64,000 bases of DNA from Acidobacteriota bacterium (GTDB lineage Bacteria; Acidobacteriota; Holophagae; Holophagales; Holophagaceae): positions 124,001-188,000 of the forward strand of contig JACPUT010000002.1 in the NCBI GenBank assembly GCA_016192145.1, given 5' to 3'. Each line of letters starts with the position of its first letter. The first letter of the stretch is position 1. A program made the position numbers and the translations under genes. Of the stretch, positions 33,378 to 41,514 are shown one piece after another. The notes under the pieces are model-generated. The model made no database searches. It saw only the letters and a list, made by a program, of their open reading frames with translations, and was not told where the DNA came from.

Positions 33378-34598
33378 TCAGGCACCCTGCGCCTCCAACG
33401 AGGCCTCCCGTGCCGGAAGGGTGAACCAGAAACAGCTTCCCCGCCCCAGCTCGCTCTCCAGGCCGATCCGCCCACCCATGAGTTCCACGAGCTGCTTGCA
33501 AATGTAGAGCCCGAGCCCCGAACCCTCCCGTTGGCGCACCCCTTGGGAATAGGGTTTGAATAAAAGCTCCCCATTCCGGATGCCCACGCCGGAATCCACA
33601 ACTTCCAGTCGCAGAAAGTCGCCCGCTTTCATGGCCCGGGCCAGGATCTGGATGCGTCCGGAGGTCGTGAACTTGAGCGCGTTGCCCATGAGGTTCAGCA
33701 GGACCTGGCGAACGCGCACCTCGTCGAGGAGGAGCGCGGGGGCTCCTTCCCAGTGGTTGATGAAGCCCAGCTCCAACCCCTTCTCGTTGGCGGCAGGGCG
33801 AAAAGCCTCAAGAACTTCTCCGATGAAGGCGCTCAACTCAATTGGGGTCAAGTTGAGGGGCATGCGTTCCGAATCCAAGCGCCCGAAATCCAAGATTCCG
33901 TTCAAGAGATCCAGGCTTTGGCGTCCCGCTTTCCGAACGCGATCCGAAAGGTGTTTCGTCTCGGTATCCGGCGCTGTCTCCACCAGCAGCTCCGCGTATC
34001 CAAGGACGGCGGCCACGCTGTTCCGAACTTCGTGGCTGATCATCGCGAGCAGTTGGGAGCGCTGCTCCCGTTGGCGGCCCGCCTCGGCCAGGGCCTCGCT
34101 GAGTTCCCGCTTTTGTTTGCGCAGTTCCAACAGACTCATCACCTGCCAGGCCAAAGTGCGCAGGGCCTCGCGCTGGATCGGGCCCAGGCTGCGGGGTTTG
34201 GTGTCCAGCACCGCGAGAGTGCCCAGCACCATCCCTTCGGCGGTGATCAGATTGGCGCCGGCATAGAACCGGAAGTTGGGGGGGTTCACCACGACGGCCA
34301 GCGCATTGAACCGTGGGTCCTGCTGGGCATCAGGCACTTCGATGAAATCACCCAGCTCGATGGCCCGGCCGCAAAAGCTATCCTCCCGGGGTACTTCGGA
34401 GAGCGTGAGCCCCACGCTGGCCTTGAACCACACGCGGTCCCGCTCGACGAGGGAGATGCAGGCAACGGGAACGTGGAGCAACTCGGAGGCCAAGCGGCAT
34501 ACCTGATCGAAGTCATCCTCCCGGGGCGTATCCAGCACGCTGTAATCCCGAAGTGAATTCAGGCGCTGGGCCTCTTGGAATGGGTTGGGTGCGTTCAT
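33378..34598 (-). CDS. GAF-domain sensor histidine kinase
   Basis: Soluble kinase of 406 aa. An N-terminal GAF domain (about 20-165) with VACISLVERDRVWFKASVGL, FCGRAI and FYAGANLITAEG is followed by a coiled linker. HisKA has MISHEVRNSVAAVLGY (acceptor His) and HATPase_c has NLMGNALKF, VVDSGVGI, a KPYSQG F-box and GSGLGLYICKQLVELMGG. No transmembrane helix or receiver is present. The GAF domain is the common bacterial type and its ligand is unknown. No cognate response regulator is adjacent. Confidence 0.9.
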   Translation of the reverse strand: MNAPNPFQEAQRLNSLRDYSVLDTPREDDFDQVCRLASELLHVPVACISLVERDRVWFKASVGLTLSEVPREDSFCGRAIELGDFIEVPDAQQDPRFNALAVVVNPPNFRFYAGANLITAEGMVLGTLAVLDTKPRSLGPIQREALRTLAWQVMSLLELRKQKRELSEALAEAGRQREQRSQLLAMISHEVRNSVAAVLGYAELLVETAPDTETKHLSDRVRKAGRQSLDLLNGILDFGRLDSERMPLNLTPIELSAFIGEVLEAFRPAANEKGLELGFINHWEGAPALLLDEVRVRQVLLNLMGNALKFTTSGRIQILARAMKAGDFLRLEVVDSGVGIRNGELLFKPYSQGVRQREGSGLGLYICKQLVELMGGRIGLESELGRGSCFWFTLPAREASLEAQGA

Positions 34599-34749
34599 GT
34601 CAAACCTCGGCTTTGCTCATTCGATGCGAGTACAGGGCATTCGTTACATGGCGCGGACTGCACGGGGGCCTCGGCTGTTCGCGGCTTTCACTCGGTGGCA
34701 TGCATGGGTGCGGGGGCTGCTAGAGTGGCACCTACCGTAGAGGTGGCCC

Positions 34750-35238
34750 ATGAGCGTGGAGTTCGCGGTGTGGCATCCCGATCGTCTCCTGGGTCCTGGT
34801 GAGGCCAAGGCCCGCTTCCACTCCCTACAAGCGGGTCAGGTCCCCGATCTTGTGGCCGATGGGGAGATTGAAAACCTCATGATGGAAGTGAGCACCCGCT
34901 TTGGGGATCTTCATCCCGGCGTTTCGGACGAGGCGGATGATGCGAGCCCTTGGAACGTCCCCTTACGGTGGTCCCAATCCTTTGCCTTCTTCAGCGTCCG
35001 TCACGATCGCTGCGTGGAGGTGATGCCCTGGGTGGCGGAAGCCGCCTGGCGACGGGGACTCGTCGTTTATCACCCCGTATTCGATGACTGCCTCCTGCCC
35101 GGTGGGCCCACGCCCCCAAGCCCGAAATTGATGGAATACTTCGCTGTCACTAACCGGCGTGCAGCCCGCTATGGGCGCGTGGGTCGGGTCGCCCTGTGGA
35201 TCTGTATTGCATGCATCGTCTGGTTCATGTTCCGGTGA
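34750..35238 (+). CDS. Unknown protein with C-terminal membrane anchor
   Basis: Protein of 162 aa with no signal peptide and a cytoplasmic body, ending in one hydrophobic helix (WICIACIVWFMF, about 148-161) and a terminal Arg, so it looks tail-anchored. The N-terminal MSVEFAVWHPDRLLGPGEA...FHSLQAG layout recalls small immunity-type or DUF proteins, but I cannot name a family. Conserved-looking aromatic stretch RWSQSFAFFSVRH lies mid-protein. It stands alone; no toxin gene is adjacent. The locus is slightly less GC-rich than its surroundings. Confidence 0.6.
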   Translation: MSVEFAVWHPDRLLGPGEAKARFHSLQAGQVPDLVADGEIENLMMEVSTRFGDLHPGVSDEADDASPWNVPLRWSQSFAFFSVRHDRCVEVMPWVAEAAWRRGLVVYHPVFDDCLLPGGPTPPSPKLMEYFAVTNRRAARYGRVGRVALWICIACIVWFMFR

Positions 35239-35300
35239 ATGAGCTCCTGGATGGGCCATGATTGAAAAATCGAGACATTGCCTGGCCTAACCCAAGGGCC

Positions 35301-35930
35301 TCAGGCGCCCTTTTCCTGGATGTGTTCAGTCGAGGCATACAGGGCTTCCCCATGGTGTGAGTGAGGCTCTGGGAGGGGCCACACCCTCCCCGGTTCCACC
35401 ACGAGATCGGCGGCGTTGGCCCAGGTGTTGGCCCAATTGGCGAAAGCGGCGAGCATTACCATCTCGAGGACTTCCTCCTGGCTGAAGCCGTTCCGCGCCA
35501 TCATCTCGAAATGCGAGGCCGTGAGCGAGTTGGACGCGGCAGCCACTTGTTTGGTGAACAGCAGGGCGGCCCGGGTGGGGTTCATGACTTGCGTGACATC
35601 CGGATCTTCCAGGCAGCTCTGGATGACCTCTTCGGGCACGCCCATGGCGGCCAGTGCCCGCGCATGCGCGATGCAGCAGTAGTGAGATTCGTTCTGGGCG
35701 GAAATGGCCAGGATGATCATGTGCTGAAGGGTGGGGGGCAGCCGCCCGGGCACGAGGGTCGCTTTCGTCAAGGCCCATGCTCCTGCGAGGAGATCCGGGC
35801 GGATGCCCATGGCGCTGTAAAAGTTGATGGGCCCCGCCTGGGTGGCGAATCCAGCCTCGTAGATTTCGTCGTAGATGGCTCGCAAGGCCCTTCGATCGCC
35901 AGGATCCTGGATAGTAAGGAATCGAGACAT
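35301..35930 (-). CDS. Carboxymuconolactone decarboxylase / AhpD-like protein
   Basis: Protein of 209 aa started at MSRFLTIQDP behind GAGGGG. The helical CMD fold is recognisable, with LQHMIILAISAQNESHYCCIAHARAL. AhpD-type peroxidase-linked proteins use a CxxC pair followed by His; here the positions read Ser82-x-x-Cys85-Cys86 with His89, so the first redox cysteine is replaced and a neighbouring cysteine is present. It is divergent from an ECF sigma factor gene, a pairing seen for sigma-controlled oxidative-stress genes. Reading further upstream crosses the intergenic region and is rejected. Confidence 0.85.
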   Translation of the reverse strand: MSRFLTIQDPGDRRALRAIYDEIYEAGFATQAGPINFYSAMGIRPDLLAGAWALTKATLVPGRLPPTLQHMIILAISAQNESHYCCIAHARALAAMGVPEEVIQSCLEDPDVTQVMNPTRAALLFTKQVAAASNSLTASHFEMMARNGFSQEEVLEMVMLAAFANWANTWANAADLVVEPGRVWPLPEPHSHHGEALYASTEHIQEKGA

Positions 35931-36050
35931 AGCCCCTCCGCCGGCGGTCGCTCCGGGTGGGAACACCCTCGACCCCGATCGCGCTGTTGAAGACTTAGAT
36001 GCGGGATTTCTGCGGCGTGACGGAGAAATTTGGATGATATTCAGCCGACG

Positions 36051-36078
36051 GGAATTACCTGTGCTAATGGCTCGTAAT
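36051..36078 (+). promoter_or_regulatory. Candidate ECF-type promoter for the sigma factor gene
   Basis: GGAATT, 16 bp, CGTAAT: the spacing and base choice resemble ECF promoters (GGAAC-like -35, CGTC-like -10). It points toward the sigma gene, whose start is about 78 bp downstream, and suggests autoregulation. Not tested. Confidence 0.45.
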
Positions 36079-36155
36079 GGGAATAAACCGTGGATAGGAT
36101 GGTTTGGCTCCGAGCGATGGAGGTAAAGTGCCCTGAAAGCCACCCCTTCTGAGCC

Positions 36156-36764
36156 ATGCCGACAACCCCTGCCCAACAATCGGACCTGATCCGCCTCGCG
36201 GTGGAAGGTGACTCCGATGCCTTCGGGGCGCTCATCCACCCTCACCTCAGCCTGTTCCACCATGGCATCTACCGGATCCTGGCCAATCACCAGGATGCCC
36301 AGGACGCCTTGCAGGACGGACTGCTGGCCATCTATCGGGGGCTGCCACGATTCGAGGGACGCAGCCAGTTCAGCTCCTGGGCCTATCGCATCTGCATCAA
36401 CGCCGCCCTGATGCATCGGCGGTCGTCCAGGCGGTATGTCGAGAAAAATGCCAGTGATTTCCCGTCACTGGATCCGGAAGAGGAACATCCGAATCCCATG
36501 GAGACCCTTCCGGAGGTGGCCGCCGCATCCGAGGCCTACAATCAGCTGGAGCATCGCGAGCTTCGAGATAAGTTGATGGAGACGCTGGCCCTGCTGCCCC
36601 CCTCCCAGCGTGAGGTATTCGTGCTGCGGGACATCGAGGACTGGAGCACCGAGGACATCGCCACTCAATTGGGGGTGACAACCCTCGTTGTTCGTCAGCG
36701 CCTTCATCGGGCTCGGGATTTCATCTGCGCCCGCCTACAGCCCTACTTCCTGAGGGTGCCATGA
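36156..36764 (+). CDS. ECF-type RNA polymerase sigma factor
   Basis: Sigma-70 family protein of 202 aa. Region 2 has DAFGALIHPHLSLFHHGIYRIL, DAQDALQDGLLAIYRGLPRFEGRSQFSSWAYRI split over about residues 20-85, with the conserved FSSWAYRIC. An acidic linker (DPEEEHPNPME) follows. Region 4 has LPPSQREVFVLRDIEDWSTEDIA and RQRLHRARDFI. It overlaps the next gene by ATGA, which encodes a zinc anti-sigma factor. The divergent CMD gene is a likely target. A candidate ECF promoter lies upstream. Confidence 0.92.
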   Translation: MPTTPAQQSDLIRLAVEGDSDAFGALIHPHLSLFHHGIYRILANHQDAQDALQDGLLAIYRGLPRFEGRSQFSSWAYRICINAALMHRRSSRRYVEKNASDFPSLDPEEEHPNPMETLPEVAAASEAYNQLEHRELRDKLMETLALLPPSQREVFVLRDIEDWSTEDIATQLGVTTLVVRQRLHRARDFICARLQPYFLRVP

Positions 36765-37039
36765 CTCCCTTTCCCTTCCCGCCGTGTAAGGAAGTGCACG
36801 AAAGCCTCACGGAGCTCATGGAGGGTAGCGCACCGCTCTACAAGCGACTGATGCTCCGCCTCCACCTGGCCTTCTGCGATGCCTGCCGCCCCGCCTACTT
36901 GGCATTTCTGGCCATGCGCAGGGTGGGCCCGAAGCTGCTGCTTCCCCCAGCTGACTCTCCTCGGGAGGCAGAGGATGCCCTGAAGGCGGTGCTGAAGCGC
37001 GTCGAACAAGATCGTTCTGAGAAGAAGATCAAGGGCTAA
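36761..37039 (+). CDS. Zinc-containing anti-sigma factor (ZAS type)
   Basis: Short protein of 92 aa with Cys9 and the H35-x3-C39-x2-C42 motif (LHLAFCDACRPAYL) of zinc anti-sigma factors. No transmembrane helix is visible, so it acts in the cytosol, as redox-sensing RsrA-type factors do. The basic C-terminus ends KKIKG. Translational coupling to the sigma gene fixes stoichiometry. Loss of zinc under oxidative stress would free the sigma factor (family knowledge; not shown here). Confidence 0.85.
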   Translation: MTPFPFPPCKEVHESLTELMEGSAPLYKRLMLRLHLAFCDACRPAYLAFLAMRRVGPKLLLPPADSPREAEDALKAVLKRVEQDRSEKKIKG

Positions 37040-37102
37040 GCTCCGGTCCGTAAACGGTCCATTTCAAAGAAGACAAGGCCCCTTGATGGGAGCCATAGTT
37101 TT

Positions 37103-37299
37103 ATGCAGGCTTCATCGAGATGCCGACGACACGCGCCCTTCTATCTGGCGCCGCAGCATTTGGAGACTTAGCTCCAGGTATCGAACGATTTTGTCCTCCT
37201 GCTCCGCCTTCGGCATCGCTGACCTGGAGCCTCCCACTTGATGTTGTCCATGAAGGCGGCGAGGTAGTCGGGGCGCTTGATGCCGTGGTCGACCATAGA
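37103..37299 (-). pseudogene. Degenerate duplicate of the sodB 3' end
   Basis: On the minus strand this reads a shortened, mutated copy of the superoxide dismutase C-terminus, including DHGIKRPDYLAAFMDNIKW, against DYGIKRPDYLAAFMDNIKW in the intact gene at 37454. The copy extends beyond the stop into the downstream flank (similar GCAGGC...GATGCC...GCGCCC). It has a 60-bp insertion with inverted ends (37171-37230) where the reading frame breaks. The N-terminal four-fifths of the gene is absent. Confidence 0.85.
37171..37230. repeat. 60-bp insertion with 9-bp inverted ends inside the sodB copy
   Basis: GCTCCAGGT at the left end and ACCTGGAGC at the right end. It interrupts the homology between the sodB tail copy and the intact gene. 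It is too small to encode a transposase; a miniature element is possible. Confidence 0.6.
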
Positions 37300-37378
37300 G
37301 GCTCCACCTCCAAGAGCCCGAAGGGCGATTGGGAGCACCCTGCCGGGCAGGGTGCGATAGGTGGAGGCGTGCGACCTC

Positions 37379-37408
37379 AGAAAAAGTAAGGGCCCCCACC
37401 GGGGGCCC
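37379..37408 (-). terminator. Rho-independent terminator of sodB
   Basis: GGGCCCCC-ACC-GGGGGCCC stem (37390-37408), then a T-rich tract on the minus strand (CTTACTTTTTC). It lies 46 bp past the sodB stop. Confidence 0.88.
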
Positions 37409-37453
37409 CACCTTGAGCAGGCGTTGTCGGGATGCCCCGACAAGCGCCCCTGA

Positions 37454-38032
37454 TCAGGCGCCGAAGCGCTTGGAGACTTCGGACCACTTGATGTTGTCCA
37501 TGAAGGCCGCGAGGTAGTCGGGGCGCTTGATGCCGTAGTCCACCATGAACGCGTGCTCCCACGAGTCCAGCACGATCAGCAGGTCCTGATCCATGGGCAA
37601 CCCGATGTGGTGCTCGGCGACGAAGTAGGTGTGGAGCTTGCCATCCCGGCGGTTGCGGGTGAGGAGGGCCCAGCCGGGGCCGCCCATGGCGCAGGCCTTG
37701 AGGTCGGCGAGCACCTTGGCCTGGCCGCCGGCGGCGTCCAGGGCCTTCTGCAGGCCGGCGCTCACGGTGGCGTCGGCGCCGAGGTTCTCGAAGTACATCT
37801 CGTGGAGGAAGGAGCCGTTGAAGGCCACGCACTCGCGGCGCTTCAGCTCGCTGTACTCGTTGAAGGAGTAGTTGGGCTTCGTGTTATCGATGGAGGCCAG
37901 CTTCTCCTCGATCTCGTTCAGCTTGGTGATGTAGCCCTTGTAGAGGGTGAAGTGCTGATCCAGCTGGGAATCGGACAGGCCCTTGAGCGCGCCGCCCTTG
38001 AGGTGATCGTAGTTCTTGGCTTCATGGGCCAT
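37454..38032 (-). CDS. sodB: Superoxide dismutase, Fe/Mn family
   Basis: Cytosolic dismutase of 192 aa. Metal ligands are His27 (QLDQHFTLYKGY), His in FLHEMYFENL, and Asp plus His in VLDSWEHAFMVDYG. The core resembles the Fe/Mn family but is short at the N-terminus and lacks the usual GG-xxNH motif, so the metal cannot be assigned. Second-shell residues differ from E. coli SodB. A terminator follows, and a decayed copy of its 3' end lies beyond. It belongs to a minus-strand group with dps, a DUF3501-like gene and rubrerythrin. Confidence 0.9.
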   Translation of the reverse strand: MAHEAKNYDHLKGGALKGLSDSQLDQHFTLYKGYITKLNEIEEKLASIDNTKPNYSFNEYSELKRRECVAFNGSFLHEMYFENLGADATVSAGLQKALDAAGGQAKVLADLKACAMGGPGWALLTRNRRDGKLHTYFVAEHHIGLPMDQDLLIVLDSWEHAFMVDYGIKRPDYLAAFMDNIKWSEVSKRFGA

Positions 38033-38145
38033 GGTCGTCTCCTTGGGGACCCGGATCGGCTCCGGGAACGGGTGGGTAGTTTACCGAAGCAGTCCGGACC
38101 GCCCCAGGCTGGATTCAGCGGATACCGAGGTCTTGTTCACCGCCT

Positions 38146-38589
38146 TCACCCGACCATGGCTCGCAGGAACCAGGCTTCCTTCTGGTGGACCTGCACGAAG
38201 CGCGTGAGCAGGTCCGCCGTGCCGGGGTCACCCGCTGTGTTAGCCAGCTCGATGCCCTTGTGGGTGAAGCCGATGGCGGCCTCTTCGCCCGCGAGGGCTT
38301 CCCGCACCATGGCCTTGGCATCCAATTGGACGGAGGGGTCCGAGGGCTTCACCTGGGAGAGCTGCTCCATCTGGGCGGGGGTGTGGATGGGCGTGCCCCC
38401 CAGCATGCGGACGCGCTCGGCGAGTTCATCCACCAGGCCGTCCACGGCGGCGTGGAGGTCGTCGAAGCGCAGGTGGTAATCCCGGAAGTGGGGGCCGGAG
38501 ACGTTCCAGTGGTAGCGCTTGGCGTTGAAGGAGAGCACCCAGGCCGTGGCCAACTGGGCGTTGAGATGGTCGAGGACGGCGTGGCTCAT
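38146..38589 (-). CDS. dps: Dps/ferritin-like DNA-binding stress protein
   Basis: Protein of 147 aa started at MSHAVLDHLN behind GGAG; longer readings add a Pro-rich stretch. The ferroxidase centre is the family hallmark: KRYHWNVSGPHFRDYHLRFDD with its two His and the Asp/Glu residues of the partner subunit. Dps dodecamers oxidise and store iron using peroxide, protecting DNA. The C-terminus ends near FLRAMVG. It lies between sodB and the DUF3501-like gene, so it fits the stress island. Confidence 0.92.
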   Translation of the reverse strand: MSHAVLDHLNAQLATAWVLSFNAKRYHWNVSGPHFRDYHLRFDDLHAAVDGLVDELAERVRMLGGTPIHTPAQMEQLSQVKPSDPSVQLDAKAMVREALAGEEAAIGFTHKGIELANTAGDPGTADLLTRFVQVHQKEAWFLRAMVG

Positions 38590-38642
38590 GGAGGCTCCCG
38601 GGGGCGGTTGCGGGGTTGAGGGAAGCGGAAAAGGCGGGGGGT

Positions 38643-39200
38643 TCAGGTTTGCGACGGTGTCCAGGAACCCCAAGATTCGGGACCGGGGTGGAAGCCCGGC
38701 ACCTCGGGCTCCAGGGAAAGGAGAGCCACGGGCTGGCGCCCCTCGGGCACGAGGTAGCGCAGGCCCAGCACGGCGGGCAGGCGGTCGGAATCGCCCGTGT
38801 AGCCCCGATCCACCGCGGGGATGACTTCATGGCCATCGTCCAGCACGAGGCGCAGGCGCTCGGGCAGGTTGGCGAGGGCCGCCATGCGCGCGTTCCGGAT
38901 CTCCTCGGGGAAGCCGAGCATCAACGTGGCCACGATGGACCAGCCGTTGGCCTCTCGGCGCGGCGCGAGGGCGCCGAAAGAGGCGCGCATTTCGGCGAGG
39001 GACTCCGGCGTGGCTTGGGCGGGGTCGTGGCCCTCGGACCAGAAGGTCTCCCGCACCTGGTCCTCCACGCTCGCCTCCGTCTCGGGTTGGAAGCGGATGC
39101 CCGGGGCCAGCTCCAGCGCCAAGGCCCAATGGCGGGCGAGGAAGGGCCGGCGGGCCGCGTAGCGGGCGTGTTCGGCGTCGAGATCGAAGGCACTGGACAT
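38643..39200 (-). CDS. DUF3501-like protein
   Basis: Protein of 185 aa. The pattern LAPGIRFQPETEASVEDQVRE, then a central GWSIVATLMLGFPEEI, then DRLPAVLGLRYLVPEG, matches DUF3501, which I recall from clusters with rubrerythrin and Fe-S electron-transfer proteins. Function is unknown; an anaerobic peroxide or electron-transfer role is suggested by that context. A rubrerythrin gene indeed lies upstream here. The usual CCG/FeS partner gene is absent. Match is by memory of the motif, not by search. Confidence 0.6.
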   Translation of the reverse strand: MSSAFDLDAEHARYAARRPFLARHWALALELAPGIRFQPETEASVEDQVRETFWSEGHDPAQATPESLAEMRASFGALAPRREANGWSIVATLMLGFPEEIRNARMAALANLPERLRLVLDDGHEVIPAVDRGYTGDSDRLPAVLGLRYLVPEGRQPVALLSLEPEVPGFHPGPESWGSWTPSQT

Positions 39201-39224
39201 GGCGGATCCTCGGGGAAAGGGTGC

Positions 39225-39334
39225 TTTTGGGCTCTAGGCTCTGGGCTATAGGCTTTAGCTGGGTACGGTCATCGGGAGCTTGCGGAATCAGCCAGAGCCC
39301 AAAGCCAAGAGCCCAGAGCCAAGAGCCAGGAGCC
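39225..39334. repeat. Inverted-arm element, GGCTTTAG type, copy 1
   Basis: Left arm TTGGGCTCTAGGCTCTGGGC... (39227-39262), right arm GCCAGAGCCCAAAGCCAAGA... (39291-39334), imperfectly inverted. It sits between the rubrerythrin stop and the DUF3501-like start. A related element lies at 56087-56223. Confidence 0.8.
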
Positions 39335-39799
39335 TCAAAGGTTCGCGGCGATCTCGGGGCTCATGGGGGTCATGGCGCCGGATTCGAGCTTGGTGAGGGC
39401 CTCCTGGAAGCGGCCCGCGTGGAAGCGTTCCACTTTGGCGAGGGTCTCGAACCAAGCGGCGATTTCCGTGAAGCCCTCCTCGCGGGCCACGCGGGCGAAG
39501 TCGGGGTACATGTCCGTGTATTCGTAGGTCTCGCCGGCCACGGCGCTCTTCAAGTTGGTCTTGGAATCGCCCAGGGGCATGCCCGTGGCGGGGTCGCCGG
39601 CCTGGGCGGCCAGCAGCATGAGGTGCTTCAGGGCATGGCCCGTTTCGCCGTCGGCGCTGTGGCGGAAGAGGGAGGCCACTTCGGGGAGGCCCTCCTTGTC
39701 GGCGACCTGGGCCATCCACGTGTAGCGGCGGTTGGCCTGGCTCTCGCCGGCGAAGGCGGCCTTGAGGTTCTGGTGGGTCTTGGACTGGGGGAAGGACAT
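39335..39799 (-). CDS. Rubrerythrin (single-domain, no rubredoxin tail)
   Basis: Diiron peroxidase of 154 aa. Metal-ligand helices are visible: [34 protein letters not shown] and [14 protein letters not shown]-terminal rubredoxin domain is missing, so electrons must come from another protein. It detoxifies hydrogen peroxide, typically in anaerobes and microaerobes. It is divergent from a GAF/AAA+/Fis activator with about 175 bp of intergenic sequence that holds promoters for both. Confidence 0.93.
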   Translation of the reverse strand: MSFPQSKTHQNLKAAFAGESQANRRYTWMAQVADKEGLPEVASLFRHSADGETGHALKHLMLLAAQAGDPATGMPLGDSKTNLKSAVAGETYEYTDMYPDFARVAREEGFTEIAAWFETLAKVERFHAGRFQEALTKLESGAMTPMSPEIAANL

Positions 39800-39975
39800 G
39801 GGGAATCTCCTGGATCCGCTTCGGCGGGTGGCCTTCTATCGCCAGAGTCATGCCGGATATTTAAAAATTGAAATAAATAGAAATACAAATTCGACTCAGT
39901 CCCAAGGGCGGTTGCATTCACGGCCGGGCGTTGACAGGCATCTCGAAATACCGAGACTGGGAGTTCGGAGCCCCC

Positions 39976-41508
39976 ATGCAAACCCCGCCCGAACCCCTGG
40001 AATCCGCCCTCACCGGCGCCCGGATGGTGGACGAAGTGGGGGACCTCCTCACCCTGGGGCAAGACCCGGAAGCCATGCTGGAACGGGCTTTCAAGCGGCT
40101 GGGCGACCTCGTCCCCTTCGACCTGGCCACGGTGCTGCTGCGGGAGGAGGGGGATCTGGTGGTGCGCCACGCCACGGGGCCCTTTCCCCGGCCCGACCTG
40201 CTGGGCACCCGCATCAAGATTCACGACAATCCGCGACTCGTCGTGGCCCTGAAGGCGAGACAAGCCCATGCCTACGAGGAAGATGAACCCGGGGAAGACA
40301 CCTTCCACGGCATCCTCGACTTCCCCGAGGGGCACAGCTGCCTCGTGGCCCCGCTGCGGAGCCAGGGGGAGATCTTCGGGCTCCTGACCCTGGATGCCCT
40401 CGTCTGCCGGCAGTACCCGGAAAGCGTGGTTCGCCACGTGGGCACCTTCGCGAGCCTCCTGGCCCTGGCGCTGAAACAGGCGGAGCACCTCCAGCAGCTG
40501 GCCCACCGCGAGCTGAACCTCCAAGCCGAAGTGAAATTCCTGCGGGATGAGCAGATGCAGGGCCTCATGGCCGAGCCCCTGCGGGCGGAGAGTCCGGCGC
40601 TGCGGCGCGTCGTGGATCAGCTCCGGCAGGTGGCCCCCACCACGGCCACGGTGCTCATCACGGGCGAGACGGGCACGGGCAAGGAGAAGGTCGCCCAGAC
40701 CCTCCACCACCTCTCGCCCCGCCGCGAGAAGCCCTTCATCAAGGTCAACTGCGGCGCCCTGCCGGGTGGCCTCATCGAAAGCGAGCTCTTCGGCCACGTG
40801 AAGGGGGCCTTCACGGGGGCCAGCGCCGCCCGCAAGGGCCGCTTCGAGCTGGCGGACGGCGGCACCCTCTTCCTCGATGAGGTAGGCGAGTTGCCCTTGG
40901 ATCTGCAGCCTCGGCTGTTGCGCGTGCTGCAGGAAGGCGAGATCGACCCCGTGGGCAGCGAGAAGCCCCGCAAGGTGGACGTGCGCCTCATCGCGGCCAC
41001 GAACCGAGATCTGGAAGGGGAGGTGGCGGCGGGCCGCTTCCGGGCCGACCTCTATTACCGCCTCGGCGTCTTCCCCCTGCACCTGCCGCCGCTGCGGGAG
41101 CGGCCCGAGGATGTGCGGGCCCTGGCCGAATCCTTCCTGGATCGCTTCGCCCGCACCAACAAACGCACCGCCCTGAAGCTCACCAAGACCTCCCTCGCGC
41201 GGTTGGAGGCCTATGCTTGGCCGGGCAACGTGCGGGAGCTCTTCAACGTGCTGGAGCGGGCCGCCATCCTCTCCGTCGGCCGGGAGTTGGACATGGAGGG
41301 CGCCCTGCCCGGAGGCGGGAAGGCCCGCGGCGCGAAGCTGCCCACCTGGGAAGCCCTGGAGCGGGATTACCTGGTCTCCCTGATGCGCGCCACTCGGGGC
41401 AAGGTGACGGGTAAAGGGGGTGCCGCGGCCCTGGCGGGCCTGGCGCCCAGCACCCTCATCTCCCGCCTGGAGAAGCTGGGGCTGAAGCCCGCCGACTTCC
41501 GCCGCTGA
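39976..41508 (+). CDS. Sigma-54-dependent transcriptional activator (GAF-AAA+-Fis)
   Basis: Enhancer-binding protein of 510 aa started at MQTPPEPLES behind GGAG. The N-terminal GAF domain (about 20-185) is the sensory part, as in NorR/FhlA. The AAA+ domain has ITGETGTGKEKVAQ Walker A, the GAFTGA loop (VKGAFTGASA) that contacts sigma-54, FLDEVGELPLDLQ Walker B and RADLYYRLGVFPL. A short C-terminal Fis-like HTH follows (GGAAALAGLAPSTLISRLEKLG). It is divergent from rubrerythrin, a possible target, but I did not find a clean -24/-12 element. Confidence 0.92.
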   Translation: MQTPPEPLESALTGARMVDEVGDLLTLGQDPEAMLERAFKRLGDLVPFDLATVLLREEGDLVVRHATGPFPRPDLLGTRIKIHDNPRLVVALKARQAHAYEEDEPGEDTFHGILDFPEGHSCLVAPLRSQGEIFGLLTLDALVCRQYPESVVRHVGTFASLLALALKQAEHLQQLAHRELNLQAEVKFLRDEQMQGLMAEPLRAESPALRRVVDQLRQVAPTTATVLITGETGTGKEKVAQTLHHLSPRREKPFIKVNCGALPGGLIESELFGHVKGAFTGASAARKGRFELADGGTLFLDEVGELPLDLQPRLLRVLQEGEIDPVGSEKPRKVDVRLIAATNRDLEGEVAAGRFRADLYYRLGVFPLHLPPLRERPEDVRALAESFLDRFARTNKRTALKLTKTSLARLEAYAWPGNVRELFNVLERAAILSVGRELDMEGALPGGGKARGAKLPTWEALERDYLVSLMRATRGKVTGKGGAAALAGLAPSTLISRLEKLGLKPADFRR

Positions 41509-41514
41509 GTCCCG

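Noticed and set aside
37103-37411. A separate 99-aa minus-strand gene
   Set aside because: It is the sodB tail copy read across a frame break and insertion, so it is described as a pseudogene.
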